Below are positions 54,159-63,158 of a DNA stretch of 63,292 nucleotides, one piece after another (position 1 is the first letter of the stretch; each line of letters opens with the position of its first letter). Origin of the DNA: Cytophagales bacterium (lineage in GTDB: Bacteria; Bacteroidota; Bacteroidia; Cytophagales; Bernardetiaceae); the NCBI GenBank assembly GCA_004293815.1, contig RDZD01000028.1:1-63292 (forward strand), in the 5' to 3' direction. Below the pieces are notes generated by a model that had not been told where the DNA came from, did not search any database, and saw only the letters and a program-made list of their open reading frames with translations. A program made the translations under genes and the position numbers.

Positions 54159-55175
54159 TTAACGCATGGTTTTGTGATATTCCATGATGAGTGCTTTGAG
54201 AGCTGTTTTTATAACATTCTTAGCACTAAAACCTTTGTCTTCGCAGGCTGTAAGCTGAGCCGCTCCCATACCGTGCGTGCTGTCTTTGAGTGGTGCGAAA
54301 CCTCCCGTGGCGGCATAAGTGATACTGGTTTTGCCGTTCTCAAGGCTGGCTTTTAGCGCAGAGGCTTTGTCTACTGTCCAGCGTGTACCGTCATATTTGC
54401 CCAAGAACACATCTGCCTGAAAGGCCGTAGCCGTTTTGACAATGTTGATAGTGGATACAAACACCAAAAATGAGGCATTATTGCGTACTGCATGCACTCT
54501 TAAGTCGTAAACATCGGAGTTAGGCTTGCGCATGACAGTATAGCCATAATAATCTTTGCCGCGCTGATGTCCACCCTTGAAGTAATTGGGGCTATCCGTC
54601 ATATAATACATCAAAACGTCGTTACCTTCTGGAAGCAGCCACTTTTCTATAAAAATAATGTCGCGAAGTTTTTCTACATCGGCTACACTAGGAGCCTCGC
54701 CATACACGTCTGTAAGAGCTTTTTTGCGGAAAACAGCCAAGACAGAAGCACGCTTGGCCGCTGGCAAATCCATACCCTCGAGCAATTGATACTGACCTTT
54801 TGCTTCGGCCAAAGTCTTGAATTTTTTGCTAGCAAACAAATCTAAATCTTTGGCGGAGAGGGGCTGAAGTGTGAACTCTTCATCAAATTCTGGCTCATCT
54901 AGAGCAGCTTCTAAACCTAAGGGTGTCAGTTCGGGCAGGGGCATGAGATTTGTATCGCGTTTCACTTCTTTTCTCATGCGTTTAAGCATCATTTTGGTAT
55001 CGCGATCTACTTCACCGTCTTCGGGTAGGTTATTTTGCTTTTGAAAATCGCGCACCGCATTGGCCACCATGTCGTCAAATACGCCATTTTCAGGCAGAGT
55101 ATAGCCCACCTGATTGAGCAATTTTTGCAATTTGGTAACAGCACGCCCCTTTTTTCCTTTTTCTAATCTTGCCAT
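54159..55175 (-). CDS. peptidoglycan-binding domain protein
   Basis: 338 residues. Residues 1-72 form a PG_binding_1 three-helix domain (KGRAVTKLQKLLNQVGY, NGVFDDMVANAVRDFQKQNNLPEDGEVDRDTKMML). After an acidic linker (about 75-110) the remaining 220 residues look like an alpha/beta domain with no family I recognise; a late segment reads STHGMGAAQLTACEDKGF. No signal peptide is seen, so it may be delivered by another route or be cytoplasmic. The gp25-type gene lies 329 bases upstream on the same strand. A role with that contractile-type protein is plausible but unproven. Confidence 0.7.
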   Translation of the reverse strand: MARLEKGKKGRAVTKLQKLLNQVGYTLPENGVFDDMVANAVRDFQKQNNLPEDGEVDRDTKMMLKRMRKEVKRDTNLMPLPELTPLGLEAALDEPEFDEEFTLQPLSAKDLDLFASKKFKTLAEAKGQYQLLEGMDLPAAKRASVLAVFRKKALTDVYGEAPSVADVEKLRDIIFIEKWLLPEGNDVLMYYMTDSPNYFKGGHQRGKDYYGYTVMRKPNSDVYDLRVHAVRNNASFLVFVSTINIVKTATAFQADVFLGKYDGTRWTVDKASALKASLENGKTSITYAATGGFAPLKDSTHGMGAAQLTACEDKGFSAKNVIKTALKALIMEYHKTMR

Positions 55176-55504
55176 TTTTTTGGATTTATGAGTTTGAATT
55201 AAAAATCGAGAGCTATTAGAAAAATACCAACTAGCTCTTTGAATTTATGCCACTAGATAGCCTCAAAAAAGTTTGAAAACAAATTTTGAGGTATAAAAAA
55301 TATTTCTGTGTTCACATGTCTTAGCTCTATCTGTCTTTCAAAAGGTTAGATAGTTCCATTCATCTCATAGAGCATGGAGAACTAAGATATTTCTGACTTG
55401 AAGGAAATAAGGCTCTAATTATAAGCCAAAGCAATTTAAACTTTAAAGAGACCATTCTTAAAGTCTATCACATACACTAGCATCAACAGTTTTTGGCAAC
55501 TTTA
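55176..55504. other. 329-base gap between the gp25-type and PG-binding genes
   Basis: No gene is visible. It contains one interrupted hairpin, CCTCAAAA (55261-55268) with TTTTGAGG (55284-55291) and inner GTTT/AAAC pairs, without a U-tract. Confidence 0.45.
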
Positions 55505-55915
55505 TTAATTAACAATATCCGTACCTTCCAAAAGGTAGAACGGATAAACCATATTTGTTCGGGTATTGGTAAGGCTTATCGTGTAGTGCAATGTGATGTG
55601 CAAAAGCCCTACATCTTGGTTATCAACTCGGATATTCACTTCATCAAGAACGATTCTTGGCTCAAAAAACAAAACGGCCTTAGTAATAACACTCCTAAGC
55701 TGATTAATGGCAGTGCTATCTAAATCTTCAAAAACTAGTTGGTGCAAATCACAGCCGTATTCGGGCAACATAGTACGTTCTCCGCGTCTAGTACCCAATA
55801 AAATCTTCAAGCTCTCGCGAATGTCTTCATCTTCTTCAGACATTCTGATGCTCTCTACCTGTTTGTCAAAAGTGGGAGGAAACTTCCATCCTCGTCCTAA
55901 AAATGCCTTTTCCAT
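55505..55915 (-). CDS. GPW/gp25 family baseplate protein
   Basis: 136 residues matching the gp25/TssE family: the signature RRGERTMLPEYGCDL (with the conserved Glu, Arg and Pro) followed by DLDSTAINQLRSVI and FFEPRIVLDEV. It forms part of the baseplate wedge of contractile tails, type VI secretion or extracellular contractile injection systems. No sheath, tube or VgrG gene is nearby; only the PAAR-like protein (29900), 25 kb away, belongs to the same theme. The epimerase gene is 40 bases upstream on the same strand, so it may be cotranscribed. Which machine it belongs to is unknown. Confidence 0.85.
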   Translation of the reverse strand: MEKAFLGRGWKFPPTFDKQVESIRMSEEDEDIRESLKILLGTRRGERTMLPEYGCDLHQLVFEDLDSTAINQLRSVITKAVLFFEPRIVLDEVNIRVDNQDVGLLHITLHYTISLTNTRTNMVYPFYLLEGTDIVN

Positions 55916-55955
55916 GGTTTTAATGTATATTTTAAATATTTTCTAGTGAGAACTT

Positions 55956-56900
55956 CTATGTTTTAATCTTGGTGTGATGTGCTAAAAACCAATTCCATGT
56001 ATTCTGAAGCCCTTCTTGCAGCGAAATACGGGGCTGCCAGCCAAGAACTTCGCGCGCCGCTGCAATGTCTAGCACATTACTTGGCACATCATCGGGGCGG
56101 GCTTCTTGATACACAATTTGGGTATTTTGCTGGGTTACAAGTTGCATTTTTTTAACTAAATCATTGAGAGACAAACCTTCACCACTCCCTATATTGAAGG
56201 TTTTTACGGGTGCGTTTTGTAGCTCAAGAGCTTTGAGCAAGGCTTCCGCTACGTCGCGAACATACACAAAATCTCTGATAATTTGACCATCACCCCAAAT
56301 TTTTATAGGTTCTGCACGAGCAAAACTGTCCAACCAGTGTCCTATCACCCCTTGTCGCTTGTCTAGGTTCTGGTATTCGCCATAAGCATTCGCTACGCGA
56401 AGAATGCAGCAGTCTAATTGATGCTTTCTTTCAAAAAACCTGACGTAGTTCTCCACGGTAGCCTTTGAAATACCATAGGGTGTAATCGGCTGCAAATGAT
56501 GCTCTTCCGAAATAGGGCTTTGTTGCGGCACACCATAAACTGTTCCTCCAGAGGAGAGAAATACGAATTTTTTTACGCCTTGACTTACTGAGGCTTCCAA
56601 CAAATTAATGCTCCCTATCACGTTTTGGTGAACATCTAAGCTAGGAGCCTCAGCAGCACTATGCGGTACTGTGGACCAAGCCAAATGCAACACTGCCTCA
56701 CAGTCAGCACAGGCTGCTAAAAGACGTGCTTTGTTTGATAAATCGCCTACAAACCATTCTATTTGCGCTTTTTTGCTTACAAACTCTGGTGGTAACGCCT
56801 GATGCCGAGACAGTACACGCACTTGATAGCCTTGCTCAAGAAGTAAAGCCAGCGCGTGCTTGCCCAAAAAACCTCTACCGCCCGTGATGAGTATGCGCAT
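55956..56900 (-). CDS. NAD-dependent sugar epimerase/dehydratase
   Basis: 314 residues of the extended SDR family. NAD motif GGRGFLGKHAL (about 7-17), catalytic Tyr in PYGISKATVE with Lys four residues on, and the Ser in FLSSGGTVYG. RDFVYVRDVAEALLKAL and FNIGSGEGLSLN are typical of UDP-glucose 4-epimerases and related nucleotide-sugar enzymes. The sugar is not identified. It sits in the same direction as the upstream SPOR gene (36 bases) and gp25-type gene downstream (40 bases), so the group could be one transcript. Confidence 0.85.
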   Translation of the reverse strand: MRILITGGRGFLGKHALALLLEQGYQVRVLSRHQALPPEFVSKKAQIEWFVGDLSNKARLLAACADCEAVLHLAWSTVPHSAAEAPSLDVHQNVIGSINLLEASVSQGVKKFVFLSSGGTVYGVPQQSPISEEHHLQPITPYGISKATVENYVRFFERKHQLDCCILRVANAYGEYQNLDKRQGVIGHWLDSFARAEPIKIWGDGQIIRDFVYVRDVAEALLKALELQNAPVKTFNIGSGEGLSLNDLVKKMQLVTQQNTQIVYQEARPDDVPSNVLDIAAAREVLGWQPRISLQEGLQNTWNWFLAHHTKIKT

Positions 56901-56936
56901 GGTGTGTGTTGATTGAATATTGACCCTTTAGGCGAA

Positions 56937-58118
56937 CTATTGCTTTTCTGGTACCCAAAACTCTTTTTCTATATTGATAATCAAAGCTTCGGGATTATTT
57001 CCTTTGGCTTTTTTGAGTTCTTCCTGCGCTTTTTCTTTAGCCCAGTAGTTGCCCACCAACACCATGAATGTAAGCTCGCGGTTGTACTGATCGGCCAGCA
57101 CAAAAACATCTTTAAAGCCATCTTTTTTTAATTCTTCGCAATAATCCAGTGCACCGTCCAATTCTTGATAGTCGCGCATGTGCAGCGCAAAGCGTCGTTT
57201 TTCCACACGGTAGCCATTAGCATCGTAAAGAAAAGGGTTTTTGGGGTCAAAAGAAATGTAAGGCGCAAAGTAAGGCTTTTTAGGAGCGACGTTGCCTGTG
57301 GTATCCTTGACGGGCATAAACCAGTCAGCCTCTAAGATTCTGAACTTACTCATCTCTTCGTCTGAAGATTTCACAAACAGATAATATGCATTGCCTTTTT
57401 CAGAAAGCTGGGTCATAGTGCCTTCTTTAAAGGTATAAGCTGTTATGAGGGCGTATTTATCTAGCTGAGCTTGTTCTTCTTTGGGCAACTTAGCAGCATT
57501 TTCGGGGTGTTTGGGTGCTGCCCGAACAAAATCTATGATACCATCAAAATTATAGTCACCAAAGGAATCATACCCACCATAAATACTTGATAATGAATAA
57601 GCTAAAGGTGATTCAGGATCAGTAATGTCATACAAGTTGTAGCAGCGATAACGGCAACCACTCTGAATACAATCTTCACGATAGCTAAAGAAGCAAAGAT
57701 ATTTTCGGCTCAAATAAGAAAATTCAAATACATCTAAAAAGTTACTGATATTGGTACGTGAACCCATCTCAATAGCACAATAAAAATTAAAAATTTTACC
57801 ATTGATAGACACACCAGTAGGGTTGGGGTTCAAAATGTGGTGATACTCTTCACCATGCACAAAATAAACCATCACTTTTGCACTTGTGCTATTATAAAGT
57901 GTGAAAGTGGTGTCGCGTTCGGCTTTGGTTTTGGCATAAACCTCTTTGATGGTGGAAACATCGAGAGACTTGGTAAAGCGCAGCGGATCTTGTACAAGCA
58001 TTCGCATGGTGTATTCAGGGCCTTTCTCTTTAGCGGCTTTCTTTGTGTCTTGTGCACAAAGCACGGAGTGACCAAAGATTACGAAAACAAACAAAAGAGA
58101 ATTTAGTATAGCTTTCAT
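56937..58118 (-). CDS. secreted protein with C-terminal SPOR-like domain
   Basis: 393 residues with a signal peptide ending SVLCAQ. Two-thirds (about 30-300) has no recognised domain; it contains several Cys (CFFSYREDCIQSGCRYRCY, about 160) and FG-GAP-like DSFGDYNFDGIIDFVR. The last 80 residues (KRRFALHMRDYQELDGALDYC, VLVGNYWAKEKAQEELKK) match the SPOR pattern, binding peptidoglycan. It precedes the epimerase gene by 36 bases. Function unknown; envelope location inferred. Confidence 0.65.
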   Translation of the reverse strand: MKAILNSLLFVFVIFGHSVLCAQDTKKAAKEKGPEYTMRMLVQDPLRFTKSLDVSTIKEVYAKTKAERDTTFTLYNSTSAKVMVYFVHGEEYHHILNPNPTGVSINGKIFNFYCAIEMGSRTNISNFLDVFEFSYLSRKYLCFFSYREDCIQSGCRYRCYNLYDITDPESPLAYSLSSIYGGYDSFGDYNFDGIIDFVRAAPKHPENAAKLPKEEQAQLDKYALITAYTFKEGTMTQLSEKGNAYYLFVKSSDEEMSKFRILEADWFMPVKDTTGNVAPKKPYFAPYISFDPKNPFLYDANGYRVEKRRFALHMRDYQELDGALDYCEELKKDGFKDVFVLADQYNRELTFMVLVGNYWAKEKAQEELKKAKGNNPEALIINIEKEFWVPEKQ

Positions 58119-58464
58119 GGCAAAATATTAAATGGTGTTTACTTTGGATAAAACGATAGTTTGGCTAAGTTTTTTGTGAATGGGTTGTTAAAAGCTATGC
58201 TCTGTGACAAAAGTTTTAAATAGTAAAAAATTGACTCAATCACAAAGCAAACTACTTTTTGGCATATTTCCTAACTTTGAAATTTACGCAAAAGAATTTT
58301 TGTGCTGCTAAAAATTAGACATAGCAACTTTAGGCAAATTCAAGTTCCTAAATTTGCAACTATGCTTTAAAACGCTTTATTTTGTGCTGTAAACCCCGTC
58401 AAAGTTTTATGACAGTGAGGTTTTATATTTTTTTTGAGTTCACTTTAAAAGTTGATAAAAAACG
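58119..58464. other. 346-base divergent intergenic stretch
   Basis: No gene. It contains two plus-strand -7-like boxes, TAACTTTG (58272-58279) and TAAATTTG (58349-58356), either of which might serve the oxygenase gene at 58465. Confidence 0.45.
58349..58356 (+). promoter_or_regulatory. -7 promoter box of the oxygenase gene
   Basis: TAAATTTG fits TAnnTTTG, 108 bases before the ATG. A weak TTTA lies 16 bases upstream; the upstream TAACTTTG box is an alternative. Confidence 0.35.
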
Positions 58465-59280
58465 ATGCTTCCTGCAAATTTTCACAAACAACTCGTAGAA
58501 GAGGGTTTTTGTTATTTGGATATGCCTCTCACTCTCAAACAGCAGATTGTAAGGCTTTTTGACCTCACAGCAGATTTTTTTGAGATGCCTCAGGCTCAAA
58601 AGAGCAAAATATCGTGGGTTGACGTAATGACTGGCTACCGCTCCATTGGCATTGAATACTCTGCCACTCCCGACAATCCAGATTTAAACGAGTCTTTTTC
58701 TTATAAAAACGTAGAAGAAAAGCGCGTTTTTGTAGACAATTTTTTATATGCGCGTGAGTTCCTAAACCAAGTAAAAACAGTTTACTTGGAAATGGATAAG
58801 ATTGCTACTGAAGTTATTGTTCATTTGGCTAAGCAATACACAGACAATGCACGTCATATCCATACCGATTTGCATTCTTGGTTGCAACTCAACAGCTACC
58901 GCCCGCACATGCACCAACGCGAGTTTTTGCAAGATGAGCACGAAGACGGCCACATTGTAACTATCATTACAGCCAACCAGAAAGGTCTGGAGCTGCGTGG
59001 TAATAAAGGCTATCACAATGTAAAAGGCTCTTTAGATGAGCTAGTTGTGATGCCAGGCGAATTGTTGTCTTTGCTTACTGGCAATGACATTATGCCGTTG
59101 CATCACCGCGTGCGTAACCATTCTGATGTAAAGCTGCGCATGGCAATGATGTATTTCTGCAATCCCAACACCAATGAAGGTCCGCTTATGCCGTGGGTGG
59201 AAAATGACACCAACAAAGGCGTTGATATTATTGCCAGAGCTACTTCTAACCCAAGTCGCTACGGCCTGCCTGTACTTTAA
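58465..59280 (+). CDS. 2-oxoglutarate/Fe(II) oxygenase, isopenicillin N synthase family
   Basis: 271 residues, slightly short for the family. The iron triad is H159-E-D161 and H214 (PLHHRV), and the 2-oxoglutarate Arg is R225 in KLRMAMM. The N-terminal DIOX_N part is short (LVEEGFCYLDMPLTL, FFEMPQAQKSK). These enzymes oxidise small molecules, but the product here is unknown; no cluster of biosynthetic genes is around. Monocistronic, next to a DUF4249 gene 117 bases downstream. Confidence 0.82.
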   Translation: MLPANFHKQLVEEGFCYLDMPLTLKQQIVRLFDLTADFFEMPQAQKSKISWVDVMTGYRSIGIEYSATPDNPDLNESFSYKNVEEKRVFVDNFLYAREFLNQVKTVYLEMDKIATEVIVHLAKQYTDNARHIHTDLHSWLQLNSYRPHMHQREFLQDEHEDGHIVTIITANQKGLELRGNKGYHNVKGSLDELVVMPGELLSLLTGNDIMPLHHRVRNHSDVKLRMAMMYFCNPNTNEGPLMPWVENDTNKGVDIIARATSNPSRYGLPVL

Positions 59281-59356
59281 ACGAAACCTTCTTGAGATGT
59301 ATAGAAAAATAGGTTCTGTGTCTAAGCAGTGCCTATTTTTTTGTACTCATTTTTTG

Positions 59357-59364
59357 TATATTTG
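59357..59364 (+). promoter_or_regulatory. -7 promoter box of the 59398 gene
   Basis: TATATTTG matches TAnnTTTG and ends 33 bases before ATG 59398. It lies inside the longer open frame that begins at GTG 59329, which argues for the later start. The only TTTG upstream is 13 bases away. Confidence 0.45.
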
Positions 59365-59397
59365 TGCTCATCAATTTATGCCAAACTATTTTTACTC

Positions 59398-60276
59398 ATG
59401 CAAAGCGTCACTCCAAAAATAAAAGTCCATTTTGTAGTCGTATTCAGTTTGCTTTTGAGCTTGTTAGGCTGTGAGAGCACTGTAACAAACGTTGAAATTC
59501 CTGAGGTGGAATCAAAACTGGTTATAACCAGCTTTATTTCTCCTGAAGAAGACAGCATTACTGCCGAACTCTATGAAAGCCGCCCAATATTTGATCCAAA
59601 CTCCACCGCCAACGAGAGACAACCCATAAGTAACGCAACCGTAACGCTTTCAAATGGGATTGAATCTGTCAATTTGGTGTATGACCGAACATTAGAACGG
59701 TACCAAATCTCGGCAGCTGAGTTTAAAATTGAAGGAGGTAGAACCTACAGCATCACAGCCAGTACCCCAGATGGGCGTAAGGTAAAAGCCACTTGCAGCG
59801 TACCGTCTGGCTTAGTGGCCGTACCTAGCTTAAAAATGGACTCAAGCTTTAACTCACGCGACCAGTTTATGCGCTACCGTCTCAAATTTTCGTGGTTGGA
59901 TTTGCCTGAAAAAGGCAATTTGTATCGCGTGGCGGCTGCTAGATATGGCCTTGATGAAGACAGTGGAGGGTTGATCAGATATGTTCAGTCCATAGCTATT
60001 GAGGACGGCCTTCCTTACCTTGACGATGAGACGAACAATGGCAATCCTTTTTCGAGAATTGTGGTGGAAGACCGCACACGCGGTGAGAGGCCAGTTACAA
60101 TAGAGTTTTTGATACTTCATACCGATAGCCATTATTATCGTTATCATTTTGGGCTTTTTAACTACACTTCTGGCAATCCGTTTGCAGAACCCACACTGGT
60201 TTACACCAATGTAGAGAATGGTCTTGGCTGTTTTGGAGCTTATAGACTCACCAAAGCACGCAAAGAGTTCCGCTAG
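59398..60276 (+). CDS. DUF4249 family lipoprotein
   Basis: 292 residues from ATG 59398, preferred over GTG 59329 because of the -7 box and a signal with lipobox LLGC (about Cys23). The DUF4249 pattern is present: VESKLVITSFISPEEDSITAELYESRPIF, TVTLSNGI and the closing NGLGCFGAYRL. These surface lipoproteins usually accompany TonB receptors; here the neighbours are an oxygenase and cobT instead. It converges with cobT (22 bases apart). Its binding partner is unknown. Confidence 0.8.
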   Translation: MQSVTPKIKVHFVVVFSLLLSLLGCESTVTNVEIPEVESKLVITSFISPEEDSITAELYESRPIFDPNSTANERQPISNATVTLSNGIESVNLVYDRTLERYQISAAEFKIEGGRTYSITASTPDGRKVKATCSVPSGLVAVPSLKMDSSFNSRDQFMRYRLKFSWLDLPEKGNLYRVAAARYGLDEDSGGLIRYVQSIAIEDGLPYLDDETNNGNPFSRIVVEDRTRGERPVTIEFLILHTDSHYYRYHFGLFNYTSGNPFAEPTLVYTNVENGLGCFGAYRLTKARKEFR

Positions 60277-60298
60277 AACATCTTGCTAAAAAGTGCGT

Positions 60299-61339
60299 CT
60301 AAACATTTGCTTCGCTTACGCCTGCACTCTCGAAACTTGCCATATCATTTAAAAACAATACCGCAGACTCCAACAAAGGGTAAGCTAGGGCAGCCGCTGA
60401 GCCTTCGCCCAAACGCAAACCTAACCTTAAAACAGGCTCTACTCCCAAAAACTGTAGCATCGCTTGATGCCCATTTTCTTCCGAACAGTGTGAAAAAATA
60501 CAATAATCCAACACGTTTGGCTCGAGGGTGTAGGCCAAAAGCAGTGCTGAGGTGCAGATAAATCCATCAATTACTAAGCACATACCCAACTCAGCTGCCT
60601 TGAGCATTGCTCCACAGAGTTGCGCTATTTCAAATCCACCTACGGACATCAGTATTTCATGCGGCGAGGTTGCTGAAGTGTGCTGTGCCAAAACAGCCTC
60701 TAAAACTTTGTTCTTTTGCACTAGCTGACTGTCATTTAAGCCCGTACCTCTGCCCACGCAAGTGGCTAGTGGCAGCTTGGTAATCTTGGCCATGATTAAA
60801 GAGGCCGCAGCGGTATTACCTATACCCATTTCGCCAAAACCTATCACATTACAGCCAGTTTTAGCAACCTTATTCACCACGTCTGCACCCGCATCCAAGG
60901 CACGCACGCACTCAGTAGCAGACATAGCGGCTTCTTTCAGACTATTCTTTGTCCCGTAGTTGATCTTTTGGTGTAAGATTTCCGTTTTGTATTGACTCAA
61001 ATCTGCATTCACCCCAGCATCTACTACGCGCAAAGTGATGTTGTGTTGTTTGCAAAAGACGTTAATAGCAGCGCCGCCATGTATGAAATTCTGAACCATT
61101 TGAGCAGTAACCGCTTGTGGGTATAAGCTAACCCCTTCATCCACAAGCCCATGATCAGCAGCAAATACCAAGACATGCGGCTGTATCAAACGTGGATTCA
61201 AACTGTTTTGTATTTCTGCAATCTGCAAAGCTAAACTCTCGAGTACGCCCAGTGCACCCAAGGGCTTTGTTTTGGTATTTATCTTATGTTGAATAGCAAC
61301 ACGAAGAGCAGTGCTACGGGGCGTGATTTTTAAAGACAT
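60299..61339 (-). CDS. cobT: nicotinate-nucleotide-dimethylbenzimidazole phosphoribosyltransferase
   Basis: 346 residues. Catalytic Glu residues are E170 in GFGEMGIGNTA and E312 in GEGSAAALAY, and SVGGFEIAQLCGAM is the later core motif. CobT makes alpha-ribazole phosphate for the lower ligand of cobalamin. No other cobalamin genes (cobU, cobS, cobC) are in the window, and no cobalamin riboswitch was found upstream. It follows glyQS by 91 bases on the same strand. Assignment is secure. Confidence 0.93.
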   Translation of the reverse strand: MSLKITPRSTALRVAIQHKINTKTKPLGALGVLESLALQIAEIQNSLNPRLIQPHVLVFAADHGLVDEGVSLYPQAVTAQMVQNFIHGGAAINVFCKQHNITLRVVDAGVNADLSQYKTEILHQKINYGTKNSLKEAAMSATECVRALDAGADVVNKVAKTGCNVIGFGEMGIGNTAAASLIMAKITKLPLATCVGRGTGLNDSQLVQKNKVLEAVLAQHTSATSPHEILMSVGGFEIAQLCGAMLKAAELGMCLVIDGFICTSALLLAYTLEPNVLDYCIFSHCSEENGHQAMLQFLGVEPVLRLGLRLGEGSAAALAYPLLESAVLFLNDMASFESAGVSEANV

Positions 61340-61430
61340 TTGAGATTGGCGGAAAACATCATGTAAGCAGCATTTTAGACAAAATTCACTTTGCCTAAAA
61401 TGCTGTTTACAATTTTTTTTTGTGTTTACA

Positions 61431-62927
61431 CTAAATTTTTCTTAAAAAAGCCGCCATAGATACTTCATCTTGCACAATTTGGCGCAGAGCGGTTATTGGT
61501 ACACGTTTTTGTTCGGTACTGTTGCGGTAGCGTAAAGTTACGCACTGATCCTCAAGGCTTTCAAAATCCACCGTGGCGCAGAATGGCGTGCCGATGAGGT
61601 CTTGACGCGTGTAGCGTTTGCCGATGGCAGCTTGTTCCTCATAAAACACCTTGAAGTCTAATTTGAGGTCATCAAAAATACGCATAGCCAGTTCTTGCAG
61701 CGGTTCTTTTTTGATGAGAGGAAATATAGCGAGCTTGATAGGCGCGAGAGCGGGGTGTAGGTCAAGGTAAGTGCGTTTTTTTGCATCACCTTCTGCGTCA
61801 GAGCCTTCTGCTTCAGTATAGGCGTTTGAGAGCGTTAGCAAGAACAAGCGGTCTAAGCCAATAGACGTTTCTATGACGTAAGGAATATAGCTTTGATTGA
61901 TTTCAGGATCTTGGTAGCGCAGTTTTTTGCTGGTGAAAGCTTCGTGCTGTTTAAGATCAAAATCGGTTCGGGAGTGAATGCCCTCCACTTCTTTGAAGCC
62001 GATGGGAAAGTTAAACTCGATGTCAGAGGCAGCATCAGCGTAATGGGCAAGTTTTTCATGCTTATGAAAACGCAGTTTGTTAGCTGGTGTACCAAGTGCC
62101 AAATGCCACTTCATACGTTTTTCTTTCCAGTACTCATACCATTCTGCTTGCGTGCCAGGTCGTACAAAAAACTGCATTTCCATTTGTTCAAACTCTCTCA
62201 TGCGCATGATAAACTGACGCGCTACCACTTCATTTCTGAAAGCTTTACCAGTTTGAGCAATACCAAAAGGCACTTTCATGCGTGCAGTTTTTTGCACATT
62301 CAAGAAATTGACAAAAATGCCCTGAGCAGTTTCTGGACGCAAATAAACAGTGCTACTTTCGTCAGCCACTGAACCTATTTGGGTAGAAAACATTAAATTG
62401 AATTGCCTTACTTCTGTCCAATTGCAAGTTTTGGAGAGCGGACAAGCTATTTTATGTTCCAAAATCAAATCTCTGAGGCTCGACAAGTTATCAGCTGCTT
62501 GTGCGGCATTAAAATCGCTGAGCAGCTTCTGAGCTAGCGTGTCTTGTCCTGTATTCTGGTACTCATTTATCTTATCTTCAATAAGTTGGTCTGCTCTATA
62601 TCGCTTTTTGGAATCTTTGTTGTCTATCATGGGGTCGTTAAAACCGTCCACATGCCCCGAAGCCTTCCAAACGGTAGGGTGCATAAAAATAGACGCATCT
62701 ACGCCTACAATATTGCTCTCAAGCCGTGTCATGGCCTGCCACCACAAATTCCGCAGGTTATTTTTAAGTTCTACTCCGTTGGGACCATAGTCATAAACGG
62801 CCTGTAGGCCGTCGTAAATTTCGCTCGATTGAAATACAAAGCCATATTCTTTGGCATGCGCAACAATTTTTTGAAACAACTCGCTTCCTGCCAGAGCTAT
62901 TTTATCTTGATTTGATTTGGTTTCCAT
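61431..62927 (-). CDS. glyQS: glycyl-tRNA synthetase, alpha2 type
   Basis: 498 residues, class II synthetase of the alpha2 (archaeal/eukaryotic-like) type typical of Bacteroidota. Motif 1 region (FQSSEIYDGLQAVYDYGPNG), motif 2 (AQTGKAFRNEVVARQFIMRMREFEQMEMQFF), motif 3 (SIGLDRLFL), and the anticodon-binding domain from about 395 (LAPIKLAIFPLIKKEPLQELA). Charges tRNA-Gly. The promoter ends 5 bases before the ATG, so the message has almost no leader. cobT follows. Confidence 0.96.
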   Translation of the reverse strand: METKSNQDKIALAGSELFQKIVAHAKEYGFVFQSSEIYDGLQAVYDYGPNGVELKNNLRNLWWQAMTRLESNIVGVDASIFMHPTVWKASGHVDGFNDPMIDNKDSKKRYRADQLIEDKINEYQNTGQDTLAQKLLSDFNAAQAADNLSSLRDLILEHKIACPLSKTCNWTEVRQFNLMFSTQIGSVADESSTVYLRPETAQGIFVNFLNVQKTARMKVPFGIAQTGKAFRNEVVARQFIMRMREFEQMEMQFFVRPGTQAEWYEYWKEKRMKWHLALGTPANKLRFHKHEKLAHYADAASDIEFNFPIGFKEVEGIHSRTDFDLKQHEAFTSKKLRYQDPEINQSYIPYVIETSIGLDRLFLLTLSNAYTEAEGSDAEGDAKKRTYLDLHPALAPIKLAIFPLIKKEPLQELAMRIFDDLKLDFKVFYEEQAAIGKRYTRQDLIGTPFCATVDFESLEDQCVTLRYRNSTEQKRVPITALRQIVQDEVSMAAFLRKI

Positions 62928-62931
62928 GTTG

Positions 62932-62965
62932 CAAAATTAGAATTTAGTTTTAAAATTCTGTCAAA
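62932..62965 (-). promoter_or_regulatory. promoter of glyQS
   Basis: Minus strand: TTTG (62965-62962), 22 bases, TAATTTTG (62939-62932), only 4 bases before the ATG at 62927. The predicted transcript is leaderless or nearly so. Confidence 0.5.
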
Positions 62966-63158
62966 CTCAAAGCACTTTTTTACACTCTTTTTTTATTCAT
63001 AGCTTATAAAAGTTGTTTTTAGACTCCATAACGTCACACAAAACGTCTCTTTAAGTTGATAAAGCATATACGCAGTCTATAAAAGAATAAAGCTGGCCTA
63101 ATACTGCTCCATAGAAAACATTTTAAGCTAATCGGGCGTTATTTTGAGACAACTCTGT

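Noticed and set aside
61340..61430. Cobalamin riboswitch upstream of cobT.
   Set aside because: Only 91 bases separate glyQS and cobT and no B12-box-like sequence is visible.
61893..62372. 159-residue plus-strand frame opposite glyQS.
   Set aside because: Lies entirely within a certain synthetase gene; translation is Phe-rich and unlike a protein family.
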